DNA of 42,376 nucleotides from Micrococcus lacusdianchii (lineage in GTDB: Bacteria; Actinomycetota; Actinomycetes; Actinomycetales; Micrococcaceae), in the NCBI RefSeq assembly GCF_023155805.1, contig NZ_JAKNUW010000017.1:1-42376 (forward strand), given 5' to 3'. Under the pieces are notes generated by a model. It searched no databases and was not told where the DNA came from. It saw nothing but the letters and a program-made list of their open reading frames with translations. Positions 1 to 8,174 of this stretch are shown here, in pieces. The translations under genes were made by a program, and so were the position numbers. Position 1 is the stretch's first letter; the number at the start of each line of letters is the position of its first letter.

Positions 1-230
1 CCGACCAGCAGGGCCACCGCAGACGGCGCGGTGCCCGCGGCGGGCGCCCCGTCAGCCTCGACGCGGACGCCTACAAGGGCCGCAACGTCATCGAGCGTCA
101 GTACGCTCACCTGAAGCAGTGGCGGGGTCTGGCGACCCGGTATGACAAGTACGCGATCATCTACAGGGCCGCTGTGGTCCTGAATGCTGTGCTCGCGTGG
201 TCGAAGGTCAAGTCCCTGGAAGTGGTGTAA
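1..230 (+). pseudogene. IS5-family transposase, C-terminal fragment
   Basis: The reading frame is open from base 3 to the TAA at 228-230. It encodes the end of an IS5-type DDE transposase: a Gly-Arg-Asn-Val-Ile-Glu-Arg block followed by His-Leu-Lys-Gln-Trp-Arg-Gly, the usual context of the catalytic Glu. The 5' part lies outside the window. The last codons (Ser-Leu-Glu-Val-Val-stop) are not native: they are read from the terminal inverted repeat of the IS256-family element that begins at about 211. The original C-terminus is therefore lost and the ORF is a fragment cut by that element. It is related to, but not the same as, the complete IS5-family element at 35790-36726. Confidence 0.8.
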
Positions 231-1614
231 CCGTCTTCGAGGCATGAGAATCAGGCCAGGGCCGGCATCACCTCCGTGCCCATCACGGTGCCCGGTTCTT
301 GCGTGAGGGGCTCGCGGCAGCGGGCCAGCAGCTCGAGACCGAGGTACCGGCGGCCCTCGGCCCACTCATCCGTCTGCTCAGCCAACACGGCCCCCACGAG
401 CCGCACCACGGCATCCCGGTTCGGGAAGATGCCCACCGCGTCCGTGCGGCGCCGGATCTCCCGATTCAGGCGCTCGGCAGGGTTGTTCGACCAGATCTGG
501 GACCACACGTCCTTCGGGAACGAGATGAACGCGAGGATGTCCTCCCGAGCAGCATCGAGGTGCCCAGCCACGGCGGGCAACCGCTCGGCCACGTAGTCCA
601 AGAGCCGGTCGAACTGGGCGTGCACCGCGGGCCCGTCAGGCTGGTCGTAGACGCTGTGGAGCATGGCCTTCACCGCCGGCCACATGGCCTTCGGGGTCAC
701 CGCCATCAGGTTCGCGGCATAGTGCGTGCGGCACCGCTGCCACACGGCCCCGGGCAGGTTCGCCGCGATGGCTTCGACCAGGCCACGGTGGGAGTCCGAA
801 GTCACCAGTCTCACCCCGTGAAGGCCGCGGGCGACCAGATCAGCGAAGAACTCGTTCCACGCCGCGCCTGACTCCGTGGTGGCCACCCGCAGCCCGAGTA
901 CCTCACGTCGCCCGTCAGCGTTGACGCCGGTGGCGACCATGGCCACCGCGTTGATCACCCGACCACCCTCGCGAACCTTCATGGTCAGGGCGTCCGCGGC
1001 GAGGAACACGAACGGGCCGGCATCCCCCAGCGGGCGGTGCCGGAACGCGTCGATGTGCTCGTCCAGCTCGGCGGCCATCCGGCTGACCTGGGACTTCGAG
1101 AGCGAGTCGATGCCCAGCTGGCGCACGAGCTTGTCCATGCGTCGGGTGGAGACCCCAGCGAGGTAGCAGTCGGCGACGACCGTGATCAACGCGGACTCGG
1201 CCCGCTTGCGTCGCTCGAGCAGCCACTCTGGGAAGTACGTGCCGGCGCGCAGTTTCGGGATGGCCACGTCGATCGTGCCGGCGCGGGTGTCGAGGGGCCG
1301 GTGGCGGTACCCGTTGCGCTGTGCGGTGCGGGTATCAGAAGCGGTGCCGTACTCGGCGCCGCAGACCGCGTCTGCGTCAGCGCTGAGCAGGGCGTTGATC
1401 ACGGTCTGCAGCAGGTGGCGCAACAAGTCCGGCGAGGCTTCGCCGATCGCTTCGCGTAGCAGGCGTTCAGAGTCGACAATGTGAGGAGCGGTCATCGTGG
1501 TGATGTCCCTTTCGAGAGTGCTGTGGAAGGTTCACTCGAAGGCTCCCACGGTGACCGCGTCCATGCTGGGGACGGTGTTGGCGGCCGGGGAGGGTTACAC
1601 CACTATCAGGGACT
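211..1614 (-). mobile_element. IS256-family insertion sequence
   Basis: One transposase ORF is enclosed by 22-bp terminal inverted repeats at 211-232 and 1593-1614, which differ at two positions. The 8-bp flanks (203-210 and 1615-1622) do not match, so there is no target duplication. This suggests that the element has taken part in an adjacent deletion or recombination that joined the IS5 fragment on the left to the broken hypothetical gene on the right. Both repeats contain GTGGTGTAA in the same frame relative to their flanks, so both neighbouring ORFs end in Val-Val-stop inside the element. Confidence 0.85.
251..1495 (-). CDS. IS256-family (mutator-type) transposase
   Basis: This 414-residue protein has the normal length for the family. 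It shows the IS256 hallmarks: an N-terminal region with Arg-Asn-Gly-Tyr-Arg and an Ile-Pro-Lys-Leu-Arg block; a first catalytic Asp near residue 168 (Phe-Leu-Ala-Ala-Asp-Ala); a second in Leu-Val-Thr-Ser-Asp-Ser-His; the Cys-Arg-Thr-His-Tyr motif; and Trp-Ser-Asn-Asn-Pro-Ala-Glu-Arg-Leu-Asn-Arg-Glu carrying the catalytic Glu. The protein catalyses movement of the element. It appears intact, so the element may be active. The ATG start lies about 100 bp inside the right inverted repeat. Confidence 0.95.
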   Translation of the reverse strand: MTAPHIVDSERLLREAIGEASPDLLRHLLQTVINALLSADADAVCGAEYGTASDTRTAQRNGYRHRPLDTRAGTIDVAIPKLRAGTYFPEWLLERRKRAESALITVVADCYLAGVSTRRMDKLVRQLGIDSLSKSQVSRMAAELDEHIDAFRHRPLGDAGPFVFLAADALTMKVREGGRVINAVAMVATGVNADGRREVLGLRVATTESGAAWNEFFADLVARGLHGVRLVTSDSHRGLVEAIAANLPGAVWQRCRTHYAANLMAVTPKAMWPAVKAMLHSVYDQPDGPAVHAQFDRLLDYVAERLPAVAGHLDAAREDILAFISFPKDVWSQIWSNNPAERLNREIRRRTDAVGIFPNRDAVVRLVGAVLAEQTDEWAEGRRYLGLELLARCREPLTQEPGTVMGTEVMPALA

Positions 1615-1984
1615 CAACTTTCGCGTACTTCTCATTTCGTGCTCCCAAGACGGCGAAATCGGCTCGAAGACGCCCTTGGCCAGTCGATAACGAGTACCGG
1701 TGAGACTTGGCAGTGCAGCCCACCAGTGCTATCGGGCCGTCGACGTCCTCGAACAATAGAACGGATGGGACTCTCCCAGCCGGGTTGCTGACGCGTGCCG
1801 GTCCGAGGCTCTCGAACCATGGGCCGTACGGGCCGGGGCGGCCAAATTGCCCCAGGGGCAAGGTGAGCTCGATCGCGCTTCCGGTGTCCTGGAGTAGCAC
1901 GATCACGGGAGGCGTCGACGTATTTGCCGAGTGGAGCCAGCCGAGCCGAGGAGCCCCCGGTTGGAGCATGTTCGATTGGGCCAT
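1595..1984 (-). pseudogene. hypothetical protein, 3' end cut by IS256 element
   Basis: The ORF starts at an ATG (1984) with a clear ribosome binding site (GGAGAA about 5 nt upstream). It runs 129 codons and ends Glu-Ser-Leu-Ile-Val-Val-stop, where those last residues come from the IS256 inverted repeat (1593-1614). The native 3' end is missing. The visible part is rich in Gly, Pro and hydrophobic residues, with no motif that I recognise. Its true length and function cannot be known from this window. Confidence 0.6.
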
Positions 1985-2123
1985 TGTTCTCCTATTCTCA
2001 GCATGCAGATCGTTCGTTCGTTTTCATTCTCGCTCTATGGGGGGAGGAGGAGAAGCGGCCGACCGCCGCATATTTGGCTAATTGACCCGGTTTAAAAGCT
2101 GTCCATGCCCCCGGGCGGAACAC

Positions 2124-2534
2124 CTAGCCAAAGAAGATGCAGAACGGGTGACCAGTCGGGTCCGCGTAGCCATAGAGGGGCTCATCGGGGTCGTCGGACT
2201 CGTCGTTGATGAGCCGGGCGCCAAGGTCCAACGCCCGGACATGGGCGGCAGTGAGGGACTCCCGGTCCGGCACCGTGAAGTCCACATGCGCCTGCATGGG
2301 CACCTTGGGGGAGGCCCACGTCGTGGACCTGAGCTGCTCCGTCTGCTGGAACGCGATCACCCGCCGGCCATGCTCGTCCAGGAGTACGAGCCAATCGGCT
2401 TTGTCCGCCTCGCCGCTGGTGGGCTCGTCACCCTCGCGGTAACGCAACCTCAAGAGCTGGCGGTCGAACTCGGCCAGTCCTCGAGCGTCAACGGCGTCGA
2501 GAATTGGTTGCAGCAGCCTGGGCACGCACACCAT
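2124..2534 (-). CDS. VOC-family (glyoxalase-like) protein
   Basis: This is a 136-residue single-domain protein. The second half has the paired beta-alpha-beta-beta-beta pattern of the vicinal oxygen chelate fold: His-Val-Asp-Phe-Thr-Val, then an Ala-rich helix ending in Leu-Gly-Ala-Arg, then Tyr-Ala-Asp-Pro-Thr-Gly-His-Pro-Phe-Cys. Such proteins include glyoxalases, fosfomycin or bleomycin resistance proteins and unknowns, so the substrate is open. The sequence TAGGGT lies exactly 6 nt before the ATG, suggesting a leaderless transcript. Read on its own strand, the gene follows the palindromic repeat at 2823-3059 and a short unassigned stretch. Confidence 0.85.
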   Translation of the reverse strand: MVCVPRLLQPILDAVDARGLAEFDRQLLRLRYREGDEPTSGEADKADWLVLLDEHGRRVIAFQQTEQLRSTTWASPKVPMQAHVDFTVPDRESLTAAHVRALDLGARLINDESDDPDEPLYGYADPTGHPFCIFFG

Positions 2535-2577
2535 GGCTGAACCCTAGCAAGGGGTCCCGGTGGGACCGGGCCGCGCC

Positions 2578-2718
2578 TCATGCGGGCGGGGAAGCGGGCC
2601 CCGTGGACCCCCACCGCCTCCCGAAGCCAGCCAGCATCACGGTGAGGTCATCCTCAGCATGCGCCCCCGACATCAGCCGCTCGTCCAGCGACTCGGCCGC
2701 CGGCCGGCCGATGTGCAC
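2578..2718 (-). pseudogene. possible 3' fragment of an unknown gene
   Basis: A frame with strong G/C third-position bias runs from about a GTG at 2718 to TGA at 2578-2580, encoding about 46 residues that include Asp-Glu-Arg-Leu-Met-Ser-Gly-Ala-His-Ala-Glu-Asp-Asp-Leu. The bias continues upstream without a good start codon. It lies between the repeat at 2823-3059 and the VOC gene. It could be the tail of a gene displaced by the repeat, or chance coding-like sequence. Confidence 0.25.
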
Positions 2719-2822
2719 CGCGGTCGGTGCCGGTGCGGGTGCCTTGGCGCGGAGGGGCTGACCGTGGTTCCCCTCTGGGGGTGCCTTGCCCCGATGTCAC
2801 TGATGTGGGGATCCGCCTTGGC

Positions 2823-3059
2823 GTCAACGGATCAGGTGCCCAATCGGGTATGAAACATATTTGCGCGTTTGTGAAATCTTCGCTGCATCTCGACACCAGA
2901 ACCGGCGCCAGTCTGAGGCGTGATCTCCTGTAGAGATGCAGCGAAGATTTCACACGACACGCGGTGAACCCTTCTCGGAGCAAAACCTTCAGCGGGGTCT
3001 GTGAAATGTACCCCTCGGCCGCCGAGAGAGTCATCAACGCCCAGGGTCAGTACATCTAG
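2823..3059 (-). repeat. palindromic cassette-type repeat, copy R1
   Basis: Read on the minus strand, it starts at CTAGATGTACTG (3059 downwards) and carries the conserved block ACCCCGCTGAAGG. It then has the left arm GAAATCTTCGCTGCATCTC, a loop of about 45 nt, and the inverted right arm GAGATGCAGCGAAGATTTC, followed by ATATGTTTCATAC. After that come exactly 20 bases (2828-2847) and TTGAC (2823-2827). It points towards the VOC gene at 2534. A near-identical copy, plus about 95 bp of flank, is at 25531-25830 in the opposite orientation. Confidence 0.85.
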
Positions 3060-3120
3060 GGCGTGTCTGAGAATGGATCCGGGGTCTTAGCCCAACCCTC
3101 GAAGCATTATCAGACACGCC
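3060..3120. mobile_element. 61-bp MITE-like element flanked by CTAG duplications
   Basis: The ends are inverted repeats (GGCGTGTCTGAGAA and the complement of GGCGTGTCTGATAA), and CTAG flanks both sides (3056-3059 and 3121-3124). There is no coding capacity. The termini resemble those of the IS5-family element at 35790-36726 (GGCGTGTTGCTAAAGG), which also sits in CTAG. A transposase of that group could therefore mobilise it. It has inserted exactly at the CTAG that starts repeat R1. Confidence 0.6.
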
Positions 3121-3124
3121 CTAG

Positions 3125-3419
3125 GTCGAGGTGGCGCTCACGACCCGACGAGCAACCTCACTCCCATGACCGCAATGAACAGCGGGGCCCCTTCCCCAGT
3201 GGCCTGCGTGTCTTGCATGCCCGGCACAATCGGTCGTTTGTGGCGAGGGACCCCGCCATGCGCCGTGTGCGCCACATCCGACCCTGTCCGCCCGCCACAT
3301 GACTCGCCACAACCGACCCGCCAGAGCGGCAGCCGCCCGTACGTTTCTGGCGGGCCCTGGGGCGTGCGGGAGCGCCCACCGGGACACCCAGATTTCACGC
3401 CGACCGGATCCCGCCTGAT
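3125..3419. other. intergenic region without supported gene
   Basis: Several overlapping frames are open on both strands because of the high GC content. None has a ribosome binding site, a leaderless signal or a recognisable domain. I see no repeat or hairpin of note other than the flanking elements. Confidence 0.5.
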
Positions 3420-3617
3420 ATGCGAAGAGTTCACCGCGCGTCGTGTGAACTCTTCGCTGCATCTCGACAGATGCAGCGAAGATTTCAAGAACGCGCCAAT
3501 TTGATTCATACACGTTCTAGCGCCTCACCTCTTGACAGCACAGGTGTCGAGATGCAGCGAAGAGTTCCAAAACGCGTCAATTTGATTCATACGCCATCGA
3601 GCACCCCAGACATTGAC
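3420..3617 (+). repeat. palindromic repeat, copy R5, with duplicated right arm
   Basis: The left arm (around 3430-3463, TTCACCGCGCGTCGTGTGAA then CTTCGCTGCATCTC) is followed at once by the right arm, giving a near-perfect hairpin with a tiny loop. Then come ATTCATAC and CATAC-N20-TTGAC (CATAC 3507-3511, TTGAC 3532-3536). A second right arm (about 3549-3587) follows with its own CATAC-N20-TTGAC (3588-3592 and 3613-3617). Both spacings are exactly 20. The repeat points at the kinase gene that starts at 3701. The CTAGATGTAC left end is absent from this copy. Confidence 0.8.
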
Positions 3618-3700
3618 GTAACGAGGTCGCGAAAGATAAAGAGGCCGCCGTTGCGTCTGACCACACGCCTTGTGCCTGTCTCTGATGGTTTCCTGAACCT

Positions 3701-4330
3701 ATGGACGAAGTACCTCCTCCTTCCTCAGGCACGTGCGAGCCCCGTCCGCGGTGCGTGCTGATCGGACCACCCGCCACCGGCAAGAGCACCGTGGCCCGAC
3801 TTGTGGCCTCCGCCCTCAGATCCCCATGGGTGGATCTCGACGAGATCGCCTCGCCCTACTACGCCGAGGCCGGCTGGAGCCCGGCGATGCTCTCCGATCT
3901 GCCCTCGGAGCTTGGGTGGGAGCGATTCCATGCCTCCTTCGAGCCCGCCCTGATCCACGCCGTGGAGCGATGCATCCAGGAACACCCCGGCGCCGTTGCA
4001 GGCCTCGGCGCCGGGCACACCCACCCCACCGACCCGAGCCTCCGGCCGCGGGTGGCCCAGGCCTTGAAGGGCGCGTTCGTCGTGCTCCTACGCCCCACCC
4101 CCGATACGAACCGCCCCGTGCAGATCCTTCGCGAGCGATGCCGGCGCGCGAAGTGGACGGACTGGCAGATCGACGGGATCGACTGGATCCACCGCTGGTG
4201 CACCGACCAGCAGGACGAGCAACTCGCCGACGCCACCGTCTATACGGAGGGGCAGAGCCCCGAGCAGGTGGCCACCGAGATCGTCACGCGCTTGCAACAC
4301 CACGAGACGCAGACGCATCCCCCCGGCTGA
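3701..4330 (+). CDS. P-loop kinase-like protein (shikimate kinase/AAA type)
   Basis: This 209-residue protein has a Walker A motif Gly-Pro-Pro-Ala-Thr-Gly-Lys-Ser-Thr near residues 23-31, followed by Trp-Val-Asp-Leu-Asp-Glu, as in shikimate kinase and related small-molecule kinases. A glycine-rich stretch (Gly-Leu-Gly-Ala-Gly-His) and a lid-like segment with Leu-Arg-Glu-Arg-Cys-Arg-Arg-Ala follow. It probably phosphorylates a small molecule; the substrate is unknown. It is not a housekeeping shikimate kinase by context: it stands alone as a unit behind repeat R5. No Shine-Dalgarno sequence is present, and the hexamer TTTCCT lies 6 nt before the ATG. Confidence 0.75.
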   Translation: MDEVPPPSSGTCEPRPRCVLIGPPATGKSTVARLVASALRSPWVDLDEIASPYYAEAGWSPAMLSDLPSELGWERFHASFEPALIHAVERCIQEHPGAVAGLGAGHTHPTDPSLRPRVAQALKGAFVVLLRPTPDTNRPVQILRERCRRAKWTDWQIDGIDWIHRWCTDQQDEQLADATVYTEGQSPEQVATEIVTRLQHHETQTHPPG

Positions 4331-4434
4331 GCAGGTACGACGGGAAATTTCCTGACACGCAGACGGCGAACCAGCCGCTCGCCGTGGGGTGAAGACCTCC
4401 CGGCATCTGCACGTCGGTGTGTCACGCTGGCCCC

Positions 4435-5163
4435 ATGCCCCCGCCCGCAATGACTCCCCTACCCCCGGGCAGGATCACCCTGCGCGACGCACGCCGCGGG
4501 ACCACACGGGACGTCAAGCTGAAGCCTTTCGAGATCGCCATCCATCCCCTCCACGACCCAGACACCGGCCTGCCGGTCGCGCCTCTGACCTGGTTCGACG
4601 CCGCCGCTCTCTGCAATGCGCTCTCCGCGACCGAGGGCCTGCAGCCGGCCTACGCTCACGCGGCAGACCGGCGCTCCATCACGTGGGACCCCGCCGCCGA
4701 CGGCTACCGGGTGCCCACCGAGGCCGAGTGGGAGTACGCCTGCCGCGCTGACTCCACCGCGCCGACCTACGGGGCGCTCGAGGACGTCGCCTGGACCAGC
4801 CTCGATGACCTCCAGGGGCCGCAGCCCGTCGGCCAGAAGAAGGCCAACCCCTGGGGCCTGCACGACATGCTCGGCAACGTCTGGGAATGGTGCTGGGACT
4901 ACGCCGACCCCGCCCGCTACGGCGACTACCGCACCCTCCGCGGGGGCGGCTGGGCGGACGAGCCCTGGAGCGTGCGCGCCTCAGTCCGCCGCGGCAGTTC
5001 CCCCGACGCCGTCCTCGAAGACATCGGACTGCGCGTCGCGCGCGGGCCGGTGGGTACAGGAGGGAAGGCACAGGGGTGGTCCCATGAGGCGGACCGGGAA
5101 CGGGCCGCCATCCGTGGTCCGCTCCCGGTGGGGTGGACTCCCCTGCGGGAGATCGCCCGATGA
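4435..5163 (+). CDS. SUMF1/formylglycine-generating-enzyme-like protein, lacking the catalytic Cys
   Basis: This protein has about 242 residues. The fold signature is clear: Arg-Val-Pro-Thr-Glu-Ala-Glu-Trp-Glu-Tyr-Ala, then Asn-Pro-Trp-Gly-Leu-His-Asp-Met-Leu-Gly-Asn-Val-Trp-Glu-Trp-Cys, then Leu-Arg-Gly-Gly-Gly-Trp and Gly-Leu-Arg-Val-Ala. In true formylglycine-generating enzymes two Cys residues lie in the last part of the domain. Here that part (Arg-Ala-Ser-Val-Arg-Arg-Gly) has none, so sulfatase activation is unlikely; a binding or structural role, as in other SUMF1 relatives, is more plausible. CACGCT lies 6 nt before the ATG. A GTG at 4417 is an alternative start. The stop overlaps the next start (ATGA), so the two genes are translationally coupled. 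Confidence 0.8.
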   Translation: MPPPAMTPLPPGRITLRDARRGTTRDVKLKPFEIAIHPLHDPDTGLPVAPLTWFDAAALCNALSATEGLQPAYAHAADRRSITWDPAADGYRVPTEAEWEYACRADSTAPTYGALEDVAWTSLDDLQGPQPVGQKKANPWGLHDMLGNVWEWCWDYADPARYGDYRTLRGGGWADEPWSVRASVRRGSSPDAVLEDIGLRVARGPVGTGGKAQGWSHEADRERAAIRGPLPVGWTPLREIAR

Positions 5164-6002
5164 CCGCCCCGCAGGTGCCCCTCGCGGCCGGCCGGCGGCA
5201 CTCGCTGGCCGTCGTCGACGGCGGGCGCGTCCTGGCCGCGGGCCCGCCCGGGGCGGCCGAGTGCGCCGTGGCCTGCTGGAGCGAAGTCGTCGTGGTCGCC
5301 GCCGGGAACGTCCACGCCGCGCGGAACACGGGCCGCTCCCACTCGGTCGGGCTGCGCGCCGACGGCATGGTCCTGGCCGTGGGCTGGAACGCGCACGGCC
5401 AGTGTGAGGTCACCGACTGGACCGGGATGGTGGGCGTCGCCGCCGGATGGCGCCGCACCCTCGGGGTTTGCGCCGACGGCACCGTGGCGGCGGCAGGCCG
5501 GCGGGACGACGGCGCCTGCGACGTCGAGGGTTGGTCCGAGATCGTCGCGGTCTCCGCCGGGGACTGGCACTCCGTAGGTCTTGAAGCAGACGGGAGGGTG
5601 GTGTCGACCGGGCTGAACACGCGCGGTCAGGGCGACGTGACCGGGTGGACCGACGTCGTGGGGATCGCGGCCGGCTACCTCCACACCCTGGGCGTCAGGA
5701 AAGACGGCACCGTGTTGGCCTGCGGCGACGCCGCCGCGGGCCTCGCCGAGGCCCACAGCTGGCGGGGCATCACGGCGGTGGCGGCCGGCAGTCATCACAC
5801 GCTGGGCCTTGCTGAGGACGGACGCGTCCTCGCGGCCGGAGACGACAGCCACGGGCAGTGCCGCACGCAGGCCTGGCGCGATGTCGTGGCCATCGCTGCG
5901 GGGTCACGCCACTCACTCGGACTCCGCCATGACGGCGTCATCCTGGCCGCAGGCGACGACGGCGATGGGCAGTGCCGCTGGGCGGTGGCAGGCGAGTCAT
6001 GA
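5160..6002 (+). CDS. RCC1-repeat beta-propeller protein
   Basis: This 280-residue protein consists almost entirely of six to seven tandem repeats of about 40 residues, with the pattern Val-Ala-Ala-Gly-x-x-His-(Ser/Thr)-Leu-Gly-Leu-x-x-Asp-Gly-x-Val-Leu-Ala-x-Gly. This is the RCC1/BLIP-II type of beta-propeller blade. Such proteins usually bind other proteins; nothing here indicates catalysis. There is no signal peptide, so it is probably cytoplasmic. It overlaps the SUMF1-like gene by 4 bases, which implies that the two products act together. Confidence 0.85.
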   Translation: MTAPQVPLAAGRRHSLAVVDGGRVLAAGPPGAAECAVACWSEVVVVAAGNVHAARNTGRSHSVGLRADGMVLAVGWNAHGQCEVTDWTGMVGVAAGWRRTLGVCADGTVAAAGRRDDGACDVEGWSEIVAVSAGDWHSVGLEADGRVVSTGLNTRGQGDVTGWTDVVGIAAGYLHTLGVRKDGTVLACGDAAAGLAEAHSWRGITAVAAGSHHTLGLAEDGRVLAAGDDSHGQCRTQAWRDVVAIAAGSRHSLGLRHDGVILAAGDDGDGQCRWAVAGES

Positions 6003-6146
6003 TGCGAGCACACATGAGGCGTACTGCTGCAGAGTTCGGCCTGAGGAGCAGGTCCCGGTTTCTAGCCCCCTGGGCAAGGAACAGCGCGAGTCTTGCGCAG
6101 CCTTTGCCGCATCTCGACAGCAGCGTTGCCGTGCTTCACTACAGTC

Positions 6147-6641
6147 ATGGCCGGCATCACGATTCGTCCTCTCAGCGACTCAGACCGCAGCGCCGTCGGG
6201 GCCGTGCTCGCCGCTGACGGCGGCTATGCCCAGCGGGTGCACGGACGGCCCCCGGAGTCTGACGACGTGACCGGCCTGTTCACGGCACGCCCGCCGGCCA
6301 CGCAGCCAGAACAGAAGCATCTGCTCGGACTTTTCCTGGGCCGCGAGTTGATGGGCGTCGCGGATCTGGCCACCGACTGGCCGGAGCCAGGCGTGAACTT
6401 CCTGGGGCTGCTCCAGCTGCGGGTCGATGCCCAGGGGCAGGGACTGGCCCGACGCTTCCACGATCATCTGCTCTCCGCGTTCCCCGCGGGCCGGGAGTGG
6501 CGGCTGAACGTCGTCGACACCAACGCGGAGGTCCAGCCGTTCTGGGAACACCTCGGATATCGGGTCACTGGCCAGCGGAAGTCGTGGACCAGCCCCACAG
6601 GCCTGGAGCACGAAGTGGTAGTCCTGGCGCGCGAGAGCTGA
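6147..6641 (+). CDS. GNAT-family N-acetyltransferase
   Basis: This 164-residue protein has the order of GNAT motifs: an N-terminal Ile-Thr-Ile-Arg-Pro-Leu strand; a central strand with Leu-Gly-Leu-Leu-Gln-Leu-Arg-Val; the acetyl-CoA loop Gln-Gly-Gln-Gly-Leu-Ala-Arg-Arg (motif A); and a C-terminal Asn-Val-Val-Asp-Thr-Asn followed by Phe-Trp-Glu-His-Leu-Gly-Tyr (motif B). The substrate is unknown. The ATG at 6147 is chosen because the family N-terminus begins there and TTCACT sits 6 nt upstream. A weak match to the repeat core (CGCATCTCGACAGCAG, near 6110) lies just upstream. Confidence 0.85.
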   Translation: MAGITIRPLSDSDRSAVGAVLAADGGYAQRVHGRPPESDDVTGLFTARPPATQPEQKHLLGLFLGRELMGVADLATDWPEPGVNFLGLLQLRVDAQGQGLARRFHDHLLSAFPAGREWRLNVVDTNAEVQPFWEHLGYRVTGQRKSWTSPTGLEHEVVVLARES

Positions 6642-6743
6642 CTGTTCTCACTGAAGTCACCCCGCAGTTGTGCAGCAACGACCAAGCCCCCGGTTTCGCA
6701 GCAGTCCCCCTCGCCCCCAAGAACAGCCGCCTACGCTGACCCC

Positions 6744-8090
6744 ATGTGGACCCGCATTCACGCCCGTCTGGGGCTGACCGATCCAGAGCTCAAACCTGAG
6801 CACATCGAGGCCGCAGTACGCGAGAATCTCACAGAGGAAGAGGAATTGGACTGGAAGGTCCAGCTCCCCCTACCTGATGGCCTCAAAGGTGCTGACCTGG
6901 AAGCCAAAGCCCTCGAGCTGGCGAAGGATGTCGCCGCCATGGCCAATGGAGACGGTGGCGTGATCGTGTACGGAGTGCAGGAGAAACGTTCCAACGCGCC
7001 GATGGCGATCGTGAGCGTCGGGGAAGTCTCCGAGGTGCAGGAGCTCCAGATCCGGCGCGCCATCCTGGCCCGTACCTACCCGCCCGTCTCTGGCGTGCAG
7101 TTTGAACACGTGATCTGGGACGACGGGCGCCGAGTCCTGGCGTTGCATGTGCCAGCCAGCCCGGAGGCACCGCACTTGATCCGCCCGCCCAAAGACAAGT
7201 CAGATCAGGGATGGTTCCAAGCCCCGTGGCGCAACGGCTCCCACACGGCGAACATGACCGAACGCCAGATCGAGGAGGCCTACCGACGGCGGGAGCAACG
7301 GCGACGCGAGCAACGCGCGAGCGTGAGCGAGCGATTTCACGACTTCGTGGTGGCCGTCGGCGCCGACCCTGAACTGGGCTCGAACGCACGCACTGTCAAC
7401 GGCACGACTATCATGGGGCCGCCTCCCATCTGGATGGCCGCCGTGGCCGTCCCGCTCCAACCGCGTGTCGACCCTCGACGATTGAGCGCTATCGGGGCGA
7501 CCCGGTTCCTGGATGCGGTAAACGCCCGTCGACCGGAGCAATCGTTTGATGGCCTCAGCGCTTTGAGGACCTCCACCTATTCAGAACTGCGGCGGGGGTT
7601 GGGTCTGTACCACCACACCTACCTCCCCCGCCCCGACTACCCCCAGGGCGCCCGCCTGGAAATCCATGGGGACGGCGGCTTAGGTCTGGGCGTGACTCGA
7701 GACGGCAGATTCGGCAGGGATGACCTCACCCCGGAATTTGTGGCAGCCGAGGACGCCGAAACCCTCGCCTGGGACTTGACGGCCATGCTGGTGCGAACCG
7801 TCGAAGCCGGCAACGTGAGCGGCGACTTCCTTGTGAAGTTCGGCCCCTCCCGGCCACCAGAGGGGATCCGACGGCGCAGCTGGATGGGAAGCATGTACGC
7901 ATCCATCAGCGACGACGACCGTCTCCGCGGGCTCAAGGCCGTATCGGGGACCGCAGTGGCCACACACGGCCGCCGGGAGCTCGTCCGCAGTGTGTGGGAA
8001 CTGCTGGAGGATTTCTTGTCCCAGCGGGGCACTCTGCCCAGCATCACGGCGGACCAGTTCGCCACGGCACTCGCCCTGGAGGTCCACTAG
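6744..8090 (+). CDS. AlbA_2/Schlafen-type putative DNA/RNA-binding protein
   Basis: This is a 448-residue protein. Residues of about 30-170 match the AlbA_2 (formerly AAA_4, Schlafen) domain: Glu-Glu-Leu-Asp-Trp-Lys near the start; Lys-Asp-Val-Ala-Ala-Met-Ala-Asn-Gly-Asp-Gly-Gly-Val-Ile-Val-Tyr-Gly-Val; and a later Phe-x-x-Arg-Asn-Gly-like segment (Pro-Trp-Arg-Asn-Gly-Ser). An Arg/Glu-rich helix follows, then about 250 residues of unknown fold. Proteins with this domain are frequent in mobile regions and some act in phage defence or as regulators; the role here is unknown. TACGCT lies exactly 6 nt before the ATG, suggesting a leaderless mRNA. Confidence 0.8.
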   Translation: MWTRIHARLGLTDPELKPEHIEAAVRENLTEEEELDWKVQLPLPDGLKGADLEAKALELAKDVAAMANGDGGVIVYGVQEKRSNAPMAIVSVGEVSEVQELQIRRAILARTYPPVSGVQFEHVIWDDGRRVLALHVPASPEAPHLIRPPKDKSDQGWFQAPWRNGSHTANMTERQIEEAYRRREQRRREQRASVSERFHDFVVAVGADPELGSNARTVNGTTIMGPPPIWMAAVAVPLQPRVDPRRLSAIGATRFLDAVNARRPEQSFDGLSALRTSTYSELRRGLGLYHHTYLPRPDYPQGARLEIHGDGGLGLGVTRDGRFGRDDLTPEFVAAEDAETLAWDLTAMLVRTVEAGNVSGDFLVKFGPSRPPEGIRRRSWMGSMYASISDDDRLRGLKAVSGTAVATHGRRELVRSVWELLEDFLSQRGTLPSITADQFATALALEVH

Positions 8091-8174
8091 AAGAGCGGCT
8101 GCACTACGTGCTGGCCTCGAGCATTCAGTAACTCCGGAACCGTGCAGTACGGTCCACCGCTCTGGTCACAACAA

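Noticed and set aside
6105-6125. A further copy of the palindromic repeat
   Set aside because: Only CGCATCTCGACAG matches; there are no arms and no CATAC-N20-TTGAC end, so it is at most a remnant.
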